Below are positions 1 through 7,362 of a stretch of 8,330 nucleotides of DNA, one piece after another; position 1 is the stretch's first letter; every line of letters begins with the position of its first letter. Position numbers and translations under genes: made by a program. This DNA comes from Gammaproteobacteria bacterium (lineage in GTDB: Bacteria > Pseudomonadota > Gammaproteobacteria > Pseudomonadales > Pseudohongiellaceae), in NCBI GenBank assembly GCA_003556835.1, contig PWQG01000337.1, positions 1-8,330 on the forward strand, read 5' to 3'. The notes below the pieces were generated by a model that searched no databases, had not been told where the DNA came from, and was given only the letters and a program-made list of their open reading frames with translations.

Positions 1-1
1 C

Positions 2-1609
2 GATCCCGCCTCACGTTACCAGCCACAGGACGTACACGGCCCCAGTGAAGTAATATACCCGGGAGCCTGGCACTGGCGCGACACACAGTGGCGAGGCCGC
101 CCCTGGGAAGAGGCCGTCCTTTATGAGCTGCATGTTGGCTGTTTCAGTGAATCGGGCGATTTCGCGGGTGTGCAGGCCAGGCTTGATGACCTCGTGGAGC
201 TGGGTGTCACCGCGATCGAGTTGATGCCGGTGGCGGATTTTCCGGGGGCACGCAACTGGGGCTACGACGGCACCTTTCTGTTCTCGCCGGACAGCCGCTA
301 CGGTCGCCCCGAGGATCTCAAGGCGCTCGTTGACGCCGCGCACGCACGTGGCCTCATGGTCTTCCTGGATGTGGTGTACAACCACTTCGGCCCGGAGGGC
401 AATTACCTCCCTGTCTATGCGCCGGCATTCTACAGTGAACGGCACGACACGCCGTGGGGAGCGGCCATCAATTTCGTCGGCGAGCAGAGCTACTGGGTGC
501 GTCAGTTCTATATACATAACGCATTGTACTGGCTGGAGGAATATCATCTTGATGGCCTGCGCCTCGATGCCGTGCACGCGATCGTGGATGATTCACAACC
601 GGATTTTCCGAGCGAACTGGCGCAGACAGTCCGTAGCCACTTCGGCGATCAGCGCCATGTGCATCTGATGCTGGAGAATGATCACAATGCCGCGCATTAC
701 CTGCAGCGTGACGCCGCTGCGCAACCCGCACTGTACACAGCGCAGTGGAATGACGATCTGCATCATGCGCTGCATGTCCTGCTCACCAATGAGGCCCGCG
801 GCTACTACCTGGATTACGTCGATGCTCCGGTGCGTCATCTGGGTCGATGCCTGGCGGAAGGTTTTGCCTGGCAGGGCGAGCGCTCGAGCTGGCGGCATGA
901 CCGGCCGCGCGGTGAGCCCAGTGGCCACCTGCCGCCCACCGCGTTTGTCGGCTTCCTGCAGAATCACGACCAGGTGGGCAACCGCGCCTTCGGCGAGCGT
1001 ATCCACGTGCTGTGCAGCGATGAAGCGGTCCGCGCGGCGCTGGCGGTGTTGCTGCTGTCGCCTGCGCCGCCACTGCTGTTCATGGGGCAGGAATGGGGTT
1101 GCCGGCAACCGTTCGTATACTTCTGTGATTTCGACCCGGAACTGACCGAAAAAGTTGTCGAGGGCCGGCGCACGGAGTTTGCCGATTTTCCACAGTTCCG
1201 CGATCCGGCTGCGCGTGCACGCATTCCTGACCCGGGTGCGGAGCAGACATTCCGGTCTGCGGTGCTCGATTGGCCAACGGGTGATTCGCGGGAGCAGCAG
1301 GGTTGGCTGGAACTGCACCGATCGTTGCTGGCAATACGTCAGCGTGAGGTGGTTCCCCGTCTGTCGGGAACGCCGACAGGGCATGGTCGGTCCGCGCTGC
1401 TGGGCAAAGGAGCGCTTGCCGTGCGCTGGCAGCTCGCGGGGGACACCGAACTGATCCTGCTGGCCAACATGGATGACGATGCGGTGCAGGACATCGACCA
1501 CCCGGTGTGCCCGTTGCTGTATACCACACACCCGGATGCGACCGCTTCACGTGAGCTGCCGCCCTGGTCGGTGTTCTGGCATCTGCGCTCGATAGACAGC
1601 CAGACATGA
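2..1609 (+). CDS. treZ: Maltooligosyltrehalose trehalohydrolase (TreZ), 5'-truncated by window edge
   Basis: Cytoplasmic GH13 enzyme that hydrolyses the alpha-1,4 bond next to the terminal trehalose of maltooligosyltrehalose, releasing free trehalose. The frame is open from base 2 and gives 535 residues; family members are near 600, so roughly the first 65-70 residues (part of the N-terminal beta-sandwich domain) are missing. Numbering from the first visible residue: the TreZ-typical DPASRYQPQDVHGPSEV is at 1-17, GH13 region I DVVYNH at 123-128, region II GLRLDAVH with nucleophile Asp189, region III LMLEND with acid/base Glu225, and region IV FLQNHDQVGN with His322-Asp323. All catalytic residues are intact. 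A GTG at 170 also opens this frame, but homology continues upstream of it, so it is internal. The stop overlaps the treY start (ATGA at 1606-1609), which indicates one operon and coupled translation. Identification is from recalled family motifs; branching and debranching enzymes share the GH13 core but not the opening signature. Confidence 0.96.
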   Translation, partial: DPASRYQPQDVHGPSEVIYPGAWHWRDTQWRGRPWEEAVLYELHVGCFSESGDFAGVQARLDDLVELGVTAIELMPVADFPGARNWGYDGTFLFSPDSRYGRPEDLKALVDAAHARGLMVFLDVVYNHFGPEGNYLPVYAPAFYSERHDTPWGAAINFVGEQSYWVRQFYIHNALYWLEEYHLDGLRLDAVHAIVDDSQPDFPSELAQTVRSHFGDQRHVHLMLENDHNAAHYLQRDAAAQPALYTAQWNDDLHHALHVLLTNEARGYYLDYVDAPVRHLGRCLAEGFAWQGERSSWRHDRPRGEPSGHLPPTAFVGFLQNHDQVGNRAFGERIHVLCSDEAVRAALAVLLLSPAPPLLFMGQEWGCRQPFVYFCDFDPELTEKVVEGRRTEFADFPQFRDPAARARIPDPGAEQTFRSAVLDWPTGDSREQQGWLELHRSLLAIRQREVVPRLSGTPTGHGRSALLGKGALAVRWQLAGDTELILLANMDDDAVQDIDHPVCPLLYTTHPDATASRELPPWSVFWHLRSIDSQT

Positions 1610-4497
1610 CACCGCCCGACATCCCCGTAGCGACCTACCGGCTGCAGTTCAACCGCGATTTCACCTTTGTTGATGCGCTGCACACCATTCCCTATCTGCA
1701 CCAGCTCGGTATCAGTCACGTCTACGCCTCGCCCATCCTCAAGGCGCGCGCCGGCAGCCCGCATGGCTATGACATCGTGGATCATGACAGCCTCAATCCA
1801 GAACTGGGCACGGAGACGGAATTCGATGCGTTTGTTGCATGCCTGCAACAGCACGGTATGGGATTGATTCTCGACATCGTGCCGAACCACATGGGCGTGG
1901 GTGGCGATGACAACCACTGGTGGCTGGATGTCCTGGAGCACGGTGAGGCGTCGATCTACGCGCCATGTTTCGATATTGACTGGCACCCGGTCAATCCGGT
2001 CCTGCGCAACAAGGTACTGTTGCCGTTTCTCGCCGACGACTATGGCAGTGTCCTGGAGCAGGGAACTCTCAGGCTTGAGTTTGTTGTCGAACAGGGAACT
2101 TTCCATGTGCGCTATTTCGAACACTTGTTCCCCATTGACCCGGGAACGTATCCGCGGATAGGCCAGCACCGCAACGATGTGCTGGAACAACGCCTGACCA
2201 ATGAGCACGACATCCTCGCCGGATTCAGGTCCTTCCTGTCGGCATGCCGCAAGCTGCCGCGCCGCACCGGGAACGCAACTGGAGTGCGCCAGAGACGCCG
2301 CCATGCTGCCGATCGGTGCAAGCGTGATCTGGCCAGCCTGTGCCTGCGCAGCCCTGCGTTGACTGCTGTTCTGCAGGAGAACGTCACCATCATCAATGGT
2401 GATCCGGCGCGGCCGGAGAGTTTCGATGCGCTGCACGACCTGCTGGAGGCACAGGCCTATCGTCTGGCGTACTGGCAGGTGGCCGCCGATGAGATCAACT
2501 ACCGGCGGTTTTTCGATATCAACGAACTGGCCGGCATCCGCATGGAAAACGACGAAGTGTTCGAGTCCACCCATCGGCTGATACGGTGGATGGTCGGTAA
2601 GGCGCAGATCAACGGTCTACGCATCGATCACCCTGACGGGCTGAGCGACCCCCACAAGTATTTCTGTGACCTGCAGAACATAACCGCGGCGAGTGGAGAG
2701 CGTTCCGCGAACACCCGGCCATGCTACATGCTGGTGGAAAAGATCCTAGCCGAACATGAACGGTTACCGGAGGAATGGCCAGTGGCCGGCACCACCGGTT
2801 ATGAAACCGCGCATCTGCTCAACGGCCTGTTCGTATTCCCCGGCGGCAGGCGCACACTGGATAGTCTCTACCGGCGTATCGCACAACAGCAGGCCAGCTT
2901 CGGCGAACTGCTCCATGAGCGAAAGAAGCTGATCATTCATGCGGTGCTGTCCGGCGAATTGACCGTGCTGGCCAATCTGCTCAGCGGAATCGCCCGGGCG
3001 GACCGGCATACCCGGGACTTCACTCACCACGGCCTGCGCGATGCGCTGGCAGAAGTGGTGGCCTGTTTCCCCGTCTACCGCACCTATGTCAGGGCAGGGC
3101 GGGTCACCGAGCACGACCGGCGCCATATTGAATGGGCCATCGCCCGGGCGAAAAAACGTACTCCTGCGAATAATATCCGGATAACGGATTTCATCGGAGA
3201 CTTGCTGCTGCTCACGCACCACGCAGAATATGGCGCCAACATGCAGCACAATATCGTCGAGTTCATTCTGCGCTTCCAGCAATACACCGCGCCGGTGATG
3301 GCCAAGGGGCTGGAGGACACCAGCTTCTACGTCTATAACCGTCTGGTTTCGCTCAATGATGTCGGTTTCAATCCGGACACCTTTGGCATCTCTTCGCATA
3401 CCTTTCACCAGCAGAACAGCCTGCGGCGTGCCGAGTGGCCGCACGCCATGGTCAACACCTCGACGCATGACAGCAAGCGCGGGGAGGATGTGCGCGCGCG
3501 CATCAATGTCATTTCCGAGGTGCCGGATGCCTGGCGGCGGCAGGTCGCCCGCTGGAGTCGCCTGAATCGCGGCAGGAAACGTCCCGTCGATGATGTGCCG
3601 GCACCGTCACACAATGACGAGTATCTGTTCTATCAGACCCTGATGGGTACCTGGCCGTTGACCGCACCCGATGAGTCAGCGCTTTCCGCCTACCGTGAGC
3701 GTATCGAGGCCTACATGCTCAAGGCGGCCCGGGAGGCCAAGGTCCATACCTCCTGGATCAATCCCGGCGAGGCCTATGAAATGGCGCTACGGCACTTTGT
3801 CCGGAACGCGTTAGGGGATCTCGCACACAACACTTTTCTGGCCGAATTCTCCGCATTTCAACAGCCCCTGGCCCGCTGCGGACTGCTGCAGAGCCTGTCG
3901 CAGACCCTGTTGAAACTCACCATGCCCGGCGTGCCCGACATCTACCAGGGCAATGACTTGTGGTGTTTTGATCTGGTGGACCCGGACAATCGGCATTCCG
4001 TGGATTACGCACAACGCATGGCGGCTCTGCAGTCGCTGATGCAAACATCGGACGACGGTTTGCGAACGGATCTGTGCCGTGAGCTGATGACACAGCTCGA
4101 AGACGGCCGCGCCAAGTTATACCTCACGTGGCAAGCGCTGGCTGTACGCAATCGCTTCCCGCAGTTGTTTCGTGACGGTGACTATATTGCGCTTGATACA
4201 GACGGTACACGCGCAGAGCATCTGGTTGCGTTTGCCCGCCGGTCCGGCGATGTCGAGGTGATCGTGGTCGCGGTGCGCTGGTTTTCACGGTTGCCGGTTG
4301 CGGGCCGTGACATGCCTCCGGGCACCGGGTGCTGGGCGGACACCAGCGTCGGGCTGCCACCGGGTTCGTCGGTCGCCTCCTGGCGGAACGTCCTGACCAA
4401 TGAGCCTGCCATGGCGTTTCTGCGAGGGGATGAATTGATACTCGCAACAGCCGATCTGCTACGCCACTTTCCGCTGGCATTGCTAGTGCGTGAGTAG
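1606..4497 (+). CDS. treY: Maltooligosyltrehalose synthase (TreY)
   Basis: Cytoplasmic GH13 enzyme that rearranges the reducing-end alpha-1,4 bond of maltodextrin to alpha,alpha-1,1, producing the TreZ substrate. Complete at 963 residues, at the long end of the family. Visible landmarks: the TreY-type N-terminus VATYRLQFNRDFTF (8-21), ASPILKARAGSPHGYD (41-56), region I DIVPNHMG (90-97), EINYRRFFDINELAG (296-310), region II GLRIDHPDGLSDP with nucleophile Asp341, region III VEKIL with Glu378, KGLEDTSFYVYNRL (567-580), region IV NTSTHDSKRGEDVRAR with His621-Asp622, and MPGVPDIYQGND (773-784). The C-terminus (FPLALLVRE) matches where TreY proteins normally end, so the gene is intact although a broken ZIP gene abuts it. 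Residues 216-240 (KLPRRTG to DRCKR) are Arg/Lys-rich and may be a variable insert. The ATG lies inside the treZ stop (ATGA), so translation is probably coupled. Confidence 0.97.
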   Translation: MTPPDIPVATYRLQFNRDFTFVDALHTIPYLHQLGISHVYASPILKARAGSPHGYDIVDHDSLNPELGTETEFDAFVACLQQHGMGLILDIVPNHMGVGGDDNHWWLDVLEHGEASIYAPCFDIDWHPVNPVLRNKVLLPFLADDYGSVLEQGTLRLEFVVEQGTFHVRYFEHLFPIDPGTYPRIGQHRNDVLEQRLTNEHDILAGFRSFLSACRKLPRRTGNATGVRQRRRHAADRCKRDLASLCLRSPALTAVLQENVTIINGDPARPESFDALHDLLEAQAYRLAYWQVAADEINYRRFFDINELAGIRMENDEVFESTHRLIRWMVGKAQINGLRIDHPDGLSDPHKYFCDLQNITAASGERSANTRPCYMLVEKILAEHERLPEEWPVAGTTGYETAHLLNGLFVFPGGRRTLDSLYRRIAQQQASFGELLHERKKLIIHAVLSGELTVLANLLSGIARADRHTRDFTHHGLRDALAEVVACFPVYRTYVRAGRVTEHDRRHIEWAIARAKKRTPANNIRITDFIGDLLLLTHHAEYGANMQHNIVEFILRFQQYTAPVMAKGLEDTSFYVYNRLVSLNDVGFNPDTFGISSHTFHQQNSLRRAEWPHAMVNTSTHDSKRGEDVRARINVISEVPDAWRRQVARWSRLNRGRKRPVDDVPAPSHNDEYLFYQTLMGTWPLTAPDESALSAYRERIEAYMLKAAREAKVHTSWINPGEAYEMALRHFVRNALGDLAHNTFLAEFSAFQQPLARCGLLQSLSQTLLKLTMPGVPDIYQGNDLWCFDLVDPDNRHSVDYAQRMAALQSLMQTSDDGLRTDLCRELMTQLEDGRAKLYLTWQALAVRNRFPQLFRDGDYIALDTDGTRAEHLVAFARRSGDVEVIVVAVRWFSRLPVAGRDMPPGTGCWADTSVGLPPGSSVASWRNVLTNEPAMAFLRGDELILATADLLRHFPLALLVRE

Positions 4498-4498
4498 A

Positions 4499-4636
4499 GG
4501 TGCCCGCAGCGAGAGACACGAACGGAAGCAGCAATTTCTCAAGGATGGCAGGCCGGAGAACGGTCGTCACACCGCCCACCAGTGTAATGGCACTCATGAG
4601 CAGGCCCCCGCTGATGATCCAGCTCAGTTCGTTGAT
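4499..4636 (-). pseudogene. ZIP-family metal transporter, 5' remnant only (~46 codons)
   Basis: On the minus strand, codons from 4636 read I-N-E-L-S-W-I-I-S-G-G-L-L-M-S-A, followed by a second hydrophobic run E-K-L-L-L-P-F-V-S-L-A-A-G-T. This matches the first transmembrane helix and the beginning of the second in bacterial ZIP divalent-cation transporters, which are usually about 250 residues long. A good ribosome site GGGGAGG lies 8 nt before the first codon, but that codon is ATC where ATG is expected. Homology ends at about 4500, at the treY stop; the frame then runs on into antisense treY with no ZIP character. I infer a deletion or rearrangement that removed about 80% of the gene, plus a start-codon change. 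An in-frame ATG at 4726 has no ribosome site and lies within the upstream gene. The remnant follows the DUF1269 gene by 34 bp, so it was probably the last gene of that operon. Identification rests on about 46 residues. Confidence 0.6.
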
Positions 4637-4670
4637 GGGCCCAGCCTCCCCGGCAATGGTCAGCCAGCTT

Positions 4671-5177
4671 TCAGGGAACAAGAGGGGCAGATGGCTCGAT
4701 ACCCTCGATACGGACTTCCGGATCAAGCCTTTGAATCAGGGATTCAAATTTTTTCACATCCTTCTTTGGCACATCTGCCATCAACAGGATCCTGCCCTGT
4801 TCGATATCGGCTTCAAAAGACTCGAGTCTGGAGCTGGGAAAGGAAGCGCCGGCAATACCTGTGAGAAGGCCTCCCAGCCCAGCGCCGGTAAGCCCGAGGA
4901 GAGCCACCAGGCCGCCACCGACGATGATGCCTGAAGGGGGAAACGCTAGCGCGGTCAATCCGGCCAGGACACCGGCCGTCCCGCCGAACTCCAGGCCTCT
5001 TGTGTAAGCGGGGAGAAAATCGTTGGACTCCGGGCCAGCGTCCGGTAGGTCTTCCATCTCCGTGTCATCCTTTGCCAGGGCGTAGATATGTTTCTCCGGG
5101 ATACCATTGTCCCTGAGATCAGCCACCACCTTGCGGGCATGGTTGACATCGGGAGAAACGAAACATAGACGTTTCAT
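4671..5177 (-). CDS. DUF1269-type glycine-rich membrane-associated protein
   Basis: A 168-residue protein. The ATG at 5177 is chosen because GAGAGGA sits about 7 nt before it; the longer frame from 5213 would overlap the upstream small gene and lacks a ribosome site. It begins with a beta-alpha-beta-like segment (MKRLCFVSPDVNHARKVVAD, 1-20) and IPEKHIYALAKDD (26-38). A long Gly/Ala-rich hydrophobic stretch follows (about 62-110, e.g. GGTAGVLAGLTALAFPP), likely a glycine-zipper hairpin in the membrane. The C-terminal soluble part contains GRILLMADVPKKDVKKFESL (128-147). This arrangement matches proteins annotated DUF1269 in gammaproteobacteria, which lack an established biochemical function. 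The gene lies between the 33-residue membrane protein and the ZIP remnant, all on one strand with short gaps, so it is probably cotranscribed. No catalytic motif is visible, and any stress-related role would be inference. Confidence 0.8.
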   Translation of the reverse strand: MKRLCFVSPDVNHARKVVADLRDNGIPEKHIYALAKDDTEMEDLPDAGPESNDFLPAYTRGLEFGGTAGVLAGLTALAFPPSGIIVGGGLVALLGLTGAGLGGLLTGIAGASFPSSRLESFEADIEQGRILLMADVPKKDVKKFESLIQRLDPEVRIEGIEPSAPLVP

Positions 5178-5193
5178 TGATTTTCCTCTCAGT

Positions 5194-5295
5194 TCAAACG
5201 ATGTATCTCGCAATCAGCGCGATGACAATGAGCATGCCGATGATAGTGCCAGTAAGAATCAGGCCGTTGCGCAGAGCGGCGCCTTCTTTTCGCAT
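5194..5295 (-). CDS. 33-residue single-pass membrane protein
   Basis: A small ORF with ATG at 5295 and TGA at 5194-5196. The protein begins MRKEGAALRNG and continues as a strongly hydrophobic helix (about residues 12-29, LILTGTIIGMLIVIALIA) before ending R-Y-I-V. The charged N-terminal end (Arg2, Lys3, Arg9) suggests the N-terminus stays in the cytoplasm. A ribosome site GAGGG lies 9 nt before the ATG. The gene fits exactly between the cytochrome stop (11 bp upstream) and the DUF1269 start (16 bp downstream), filling an otherwise empty gap in the operon. That position, the ribosome site and the clean transmembrane profile argue that it is real. I do not recognise a family. It could assist the cytochrome or the DUF1269 protein, but nothing in the sequence shows which. 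Confidence 0.65.
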   Translation of the reverse strand: MRKEGAALRNGLILTGTIIGMLIVIALIARYIV

Positions 5296-5306
5296 GATAG
5301 AGTCCC

Positions 5307-5753
5307 TCAGTTCAAGGGCGAGAAGTCCTGCATCCAGGGGTTCTCGCTGCTGCGCTGGATCCGTATATACCCGTGCTCAGTGGCCTGATGACAACTGTTA
5401 CAGGACTGGATCATTGTGTCGAACGCTTGTGAAATATCGGACCATTCGGCATCGTCCAAGGCCTGTTCCAGGCTTTCCAGCATCGGCCGGAGCATGGCAC
5501 TGCTCAGTTCGCCGATGGCGTGTCCGTCATAGGATTCGATCGACCCGGTTTCCTCGACAGCCTCTTCCAGTTCATGGACATAAAAGTCTGCCAGTTCCCG
5601 GTTGCGGGCATCAATGGAAAGCGACGCCTTGTGGCTGAAGTACTGGAGCAGGCGCATGTTATCGATCAGCTCCCTATCGTCATCACTGGCATTTGCTGTG
5701 AGCGATATCAACGCTGCCAGACTGGTGGTAAGTAAAATGCTTGGCTTGTACAT
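5307..5753 (-). CDS. Periplasmic monoheme c-type cytochrome (C-terminal CNSCH)
   Basis: A 148-residue exported protein. ATG at 5753 is preferred: AGGAG lies 5 nt upstream, whereas the GTG at 5759 would overlap that ribosome site. A signal peptide spans residues 1 to about 22 (K3, a hydrophobic core LLTTSLAALISL, then a T-A-N-A cleavage-like end). The mature part is mostly acidic and helical, with one covalent heme site CNSCH at 118-122 near the C-terminus, followed by QATEHGYIRIQ and a tail ending FSPLN. A heme motif after a helical domain resembles class II cytochromes (c'/c556), but the ~26-residue extension after the motif is unlike typical cytochrome c'. Met33 in the first mature helix could be the distal ligand, as in c556-like proteins; that is a guess. 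It is the first gene of the minus-strand cluster. The role is likely periplasmic electron transfer, with unknown partners. Confidence 0.8.
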   Translation of the reverse strand: MYKPSILLTTSLAALISLTANASDDDRELIDNMRLLQYFSHKASLSIDARNRELADFYVHELEEAVEETGSIESYDGHAIGELSSAMLRPMLESLEQALDDAEWSDISQAFDTMIQSCNSCHQATEHGYIRIQRSSENPWMQDFSPLN

Positions 5754-5845
5754 ATTCACTCCTGATTCTGTCTGTGGTCATCCACGCACGCTGATTTTTT
5801 ATGATAATAAAGCAGCAATGGAATCGAGGATTGACGGTGGTCAGT

Positions 5846-5955
5846 GTCTCGGGTATTGGTTTTACAGGAGGCGGGATCCATATCATGAATGATCAGGGCA
5901 GACGGAAGAATATATTTGTACTAGGTTACGACGAACGTCACGGCGTTGATATTCT
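5846..5955 (+). repeat. Left copy of a 110-bp direct repeat (ATP-grasp gene start region)
   Basis: This segment matches 7506-7615 at 100 of 110 positions without gaps. It includes GGGTATTGGT, an AGGAGG ribosome site, an ATG at 5885 and the following 24 codons, which read MNDQGRRKNIFVLGYDERHG and then V-D-I-L. Of the ten differences, six are silent in the conserved frame and four change a residue (G/V, H/N, I/V, V/G). Similarity ends sharply after ATTCT at 5955; upstream it begins at GTCTC. Confidence 0.95.
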
Positions 5956-6082
5956 CAGATTGGCCATTGCAGGTGTTAGTGGGGGCGCTGTACAGTTCGC
6001 TCCCATTTTCTACCTTGAGCTGGTAAGACAGAGATACTTCTGGAACGCAGAAAAACGGCCGCTGCCGGAGGCGTACACATGA
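5885..6082 (+). CDS. Chimeric 65-codon ORF: ATP-grasp N-terminus fused to unrelated tail, coupled to the redox gene
   Basis: The frame starts at ATG 5885 (AGGAGG ends 13 nt upstream) and ends at TGA 6080-6082, overlapping the ATG of the next gene as ATGA. Residues 1-24 are nearly identical to the start of the ATP-grasp protein encoded at 7545. The remaining 41 residues (beginning RLAIAGVSGGAVQFAPIFYL and ending RPLPEAYT) match nothing I recognise. The frame is also open further upstream to an ATG at 5801, which would give 93 residues, but no ribosome site is visible there. The ORF may be a decayed gene 5' end that now acts as a translated leader for the downstream redox gene, or a non-functional leftover. 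The ATP-binding core is absent, so it cannot be an ATP-grasp enzyme. Confidence 0.45.
   Translation: MNDQGRRKNIFVLGYDERHGVDILRLAIAGVSGGAVQFAPIFYLELVRQRYFWNAEKRPLPEAYT
6067..6071 (+). promoter_or_regulatory. Ribosome binding site for the thioredoxin/DsbD-like gene
   Basis: GGAGG is followed by 7 nt and then ATG at 6079, which is ideal spacing. The site lies within the last codons of the overlapping chimeric ORF, as expected for translational coupling, and it settles the start of the redox gene. Confidence 0.75.
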
Positions 6083-7362
6083 CCTTCCCGATACGCTTTG
6101 CACTGATTCTTTTCACAATCTGGCCGATGGTCGGTATGGCGGCTGCTGACGATGACCGACTGCATATGTTGGTTTTCGGCAGTGATGTCTGTCCGCATTG
6201 CGAGGCGCAGAAGCCGTTCATCCACGCTCTTGATGAATCCTATGAGGAGCTGGCGGTGACCCGTTTCGAGGTCCGGCGTGATGCTGACACCCAGGCACGG
6301 TTCCGCGCGGTGGCCGCCGCTCACGGTGTGGCTGCCGACTCTGTACCGGCCGTGTTTGTCGGTGGCCGCGTCTGGATCGGTGACAGCGGGATGATTCGCC
6401 GCGAGATCAGCAGCCATGTCGAACATTGCCTGGAACATGGCAACTGCCCGGACTCACGCGACCTCGATCAGCGCCTCGATACGGCGGCGATGACACGTGA
6501 TTCGATAGGCTTCGATGTGCCCTGGCTCGGCACCATCGACCTGATGGTGCAACCGGTCACGGTCTCGACTGCGCTGATCGCCTTTGTCGACGGCTTCAAC
6601 CCCTGCTCGCTGTGGGTGCTGACCATCCTTCTGGCGCTGGTCATCCATTCCGGTTCGCGACAGCGCATCCTTGTGGTTGGCCTGACATTTCTGACGGTGA
6701 CGGCGGCGATTTACGGCATGTTCATCGCCGGGGTGTTCGGCGCACTCAACCTGATGCTGATGGCCGACTGGATCTATCCCGTGGTGGCCTTATTCGCGCT
6801 GACCTTTGCCGTGGTCAATATCAAGGACTATTTCTGGTTTCAGCGCGGTATCTCTTTCACCATCGACGAGAAACACAAGCCGGGTATCTACAAGCGTATT
6901 CGCGGCCTGATCGCCGAGGGCCGTTCCATGCCAGCATTGGTCGGCGCCACCGCAGTGATGGCCGCCGGAATCGCATTCATTGAGCTGCCGTGCACTGCCG
7001 GCTTCCCTGTGGTGTGGAGCGGTATCGTCTCCGGCCACAATATCGACTGGCTGTCCTTCGCCTTCCTGCTTGGACTGTATCTGTTGATCTATCTGTCAAT
7101 CGAGCTGGCCATCTTCGTCATCGCCCTGACCACCTTGCGTGTCGACCGCTTTGAGGAGCGCCACGGCCGCATTCTCAAGCTCATCGGCGGCATCATCATG
7201 CTGGCACTGGCCGGGGTGCTGGTGTTTGCCCCGGAACTCATGCACGACATTCGTGGCGCACTCGGCGTGTTCGGTATCGCCCTGGGAGTGACCGTGCTGA
7301 TCCTGTTGCTGCATCGCTACCTGCTGCCCAGGCTCGGTGTCCGGGTGGGTGATGAGTGGTGA
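6079..7362 (+). CDS. Secreted CPHC thioredoxin-fold domain fused to CcdA/DsbD-like membrane domain
   Basis: A 427-residue thiol-redox membrane protein. A signal sequence covers residues 1 to about 23 (MTFPIRFALILFTIWPMVGM then A-A-A-D). The thioredoxin/glutaredoxin-like domain (about 28-125) carries active site Cys38-Pro-His-Cys41, the cis-proline region SVPAVFVGG (88-96), and an extra pair Cys117/Cys123. About six or seven membrane helices follow (about 160-190, 197-221, 230-250, 286-302, 325-352, 367-386, 394-412). Two conserved Pro-Cys sites, FNPCS (Cys176) and LPCT (Cys305), fit the cysteine pair by which CcdA/DsbD-type proteins carry electrons across the membrane. The predicted role is to pass cytoplasmic reducing power to an external thioredoxin-like domain, perhaps for cytochrome c maturation or disulfide repair; the substrate is unknown. 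The domain order (thioredoxin fold N-terminal) differs from E. coli DsbD, where the thioredoxin domain is C-terminal. CPHC is the DsbA-type dipeptide, so an oxidising or isomerising role is also possible. Confidence 0.85.
   Translation: MTFPIRFALILFTIWPMVGMAAADDDRLHMLVFGSDVCPHCEAQKPFIHALDESYEELAVTRFEVRRDADTQARFRAVAAAHGVAADSVPAVFVGGRVWIGDSGMIRREISSHVEHCLEHGNCPDSRDLDQRLDTAAMTRDSIGFDVPWLGTIDLMVQPVTVSTALIAFVDGFNPCSLWVLTILLALVIHSGSRQRILVVGLTFLTVTAAIYGMFIAGVFGALNLMLMADWIYPVVALFALTFAVVNIKDYFWFQRGISFTIDEKHKPGIYKRIRGLIAEGRSMPALVGATAVMAAGIAFIELPCTAGFPVVWSGIVSGHNIDWLSFAFLLGLYLLIYLSIELAIFVIALTTLRVDRFEERHGRILKLIGGIIMLALAGVLVFAPELMHDIRGALGVFGIALGVTVLILLLHRYLLPRLGVRVGDEW

Noticed and set aside
593..1531. 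Long minus-strand open frame (312 codons) opposite treZ
   Set aside because: It lies wholly antisense to catalytic-core treZ sequence, with no recognisable domain; open antisense frames are common in GC-rich genes.
1339..2574. Long minus-strand open frame (411 codons) across the treZ/treY junction
   Set aside because: It is antisense to two well-supported genes and shows no recognisable motifs or ribosome site.
4124..4726. 200-codon minus-strand frame covering the ZIP remnant and antisense treY
   Set aside because: Only the part at about 4499-4636 has ZIP character; the rest is antisense to well-conserved treY and shows Arg/Pro-rich shadow composition.
5795..5812. AT-rich patch between the divergent cytochrome and + strand genes, with TATGAT on + and TATTAT on -
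   Set aside because: No acceptable -35 element lies at 16-18 bp on either strand, so I cannot call a specific promoter, although divergent promoters are expected in this gap.
5831..5859. TTGACG and TATTGG spaced 17 bp on the + strand, a possible promoter before the left repeat
   Set aside because: The -10 matches the consensus at only 3 of 6 positions, and TATTGG is part of the repeat; the right copy has no matching -35.
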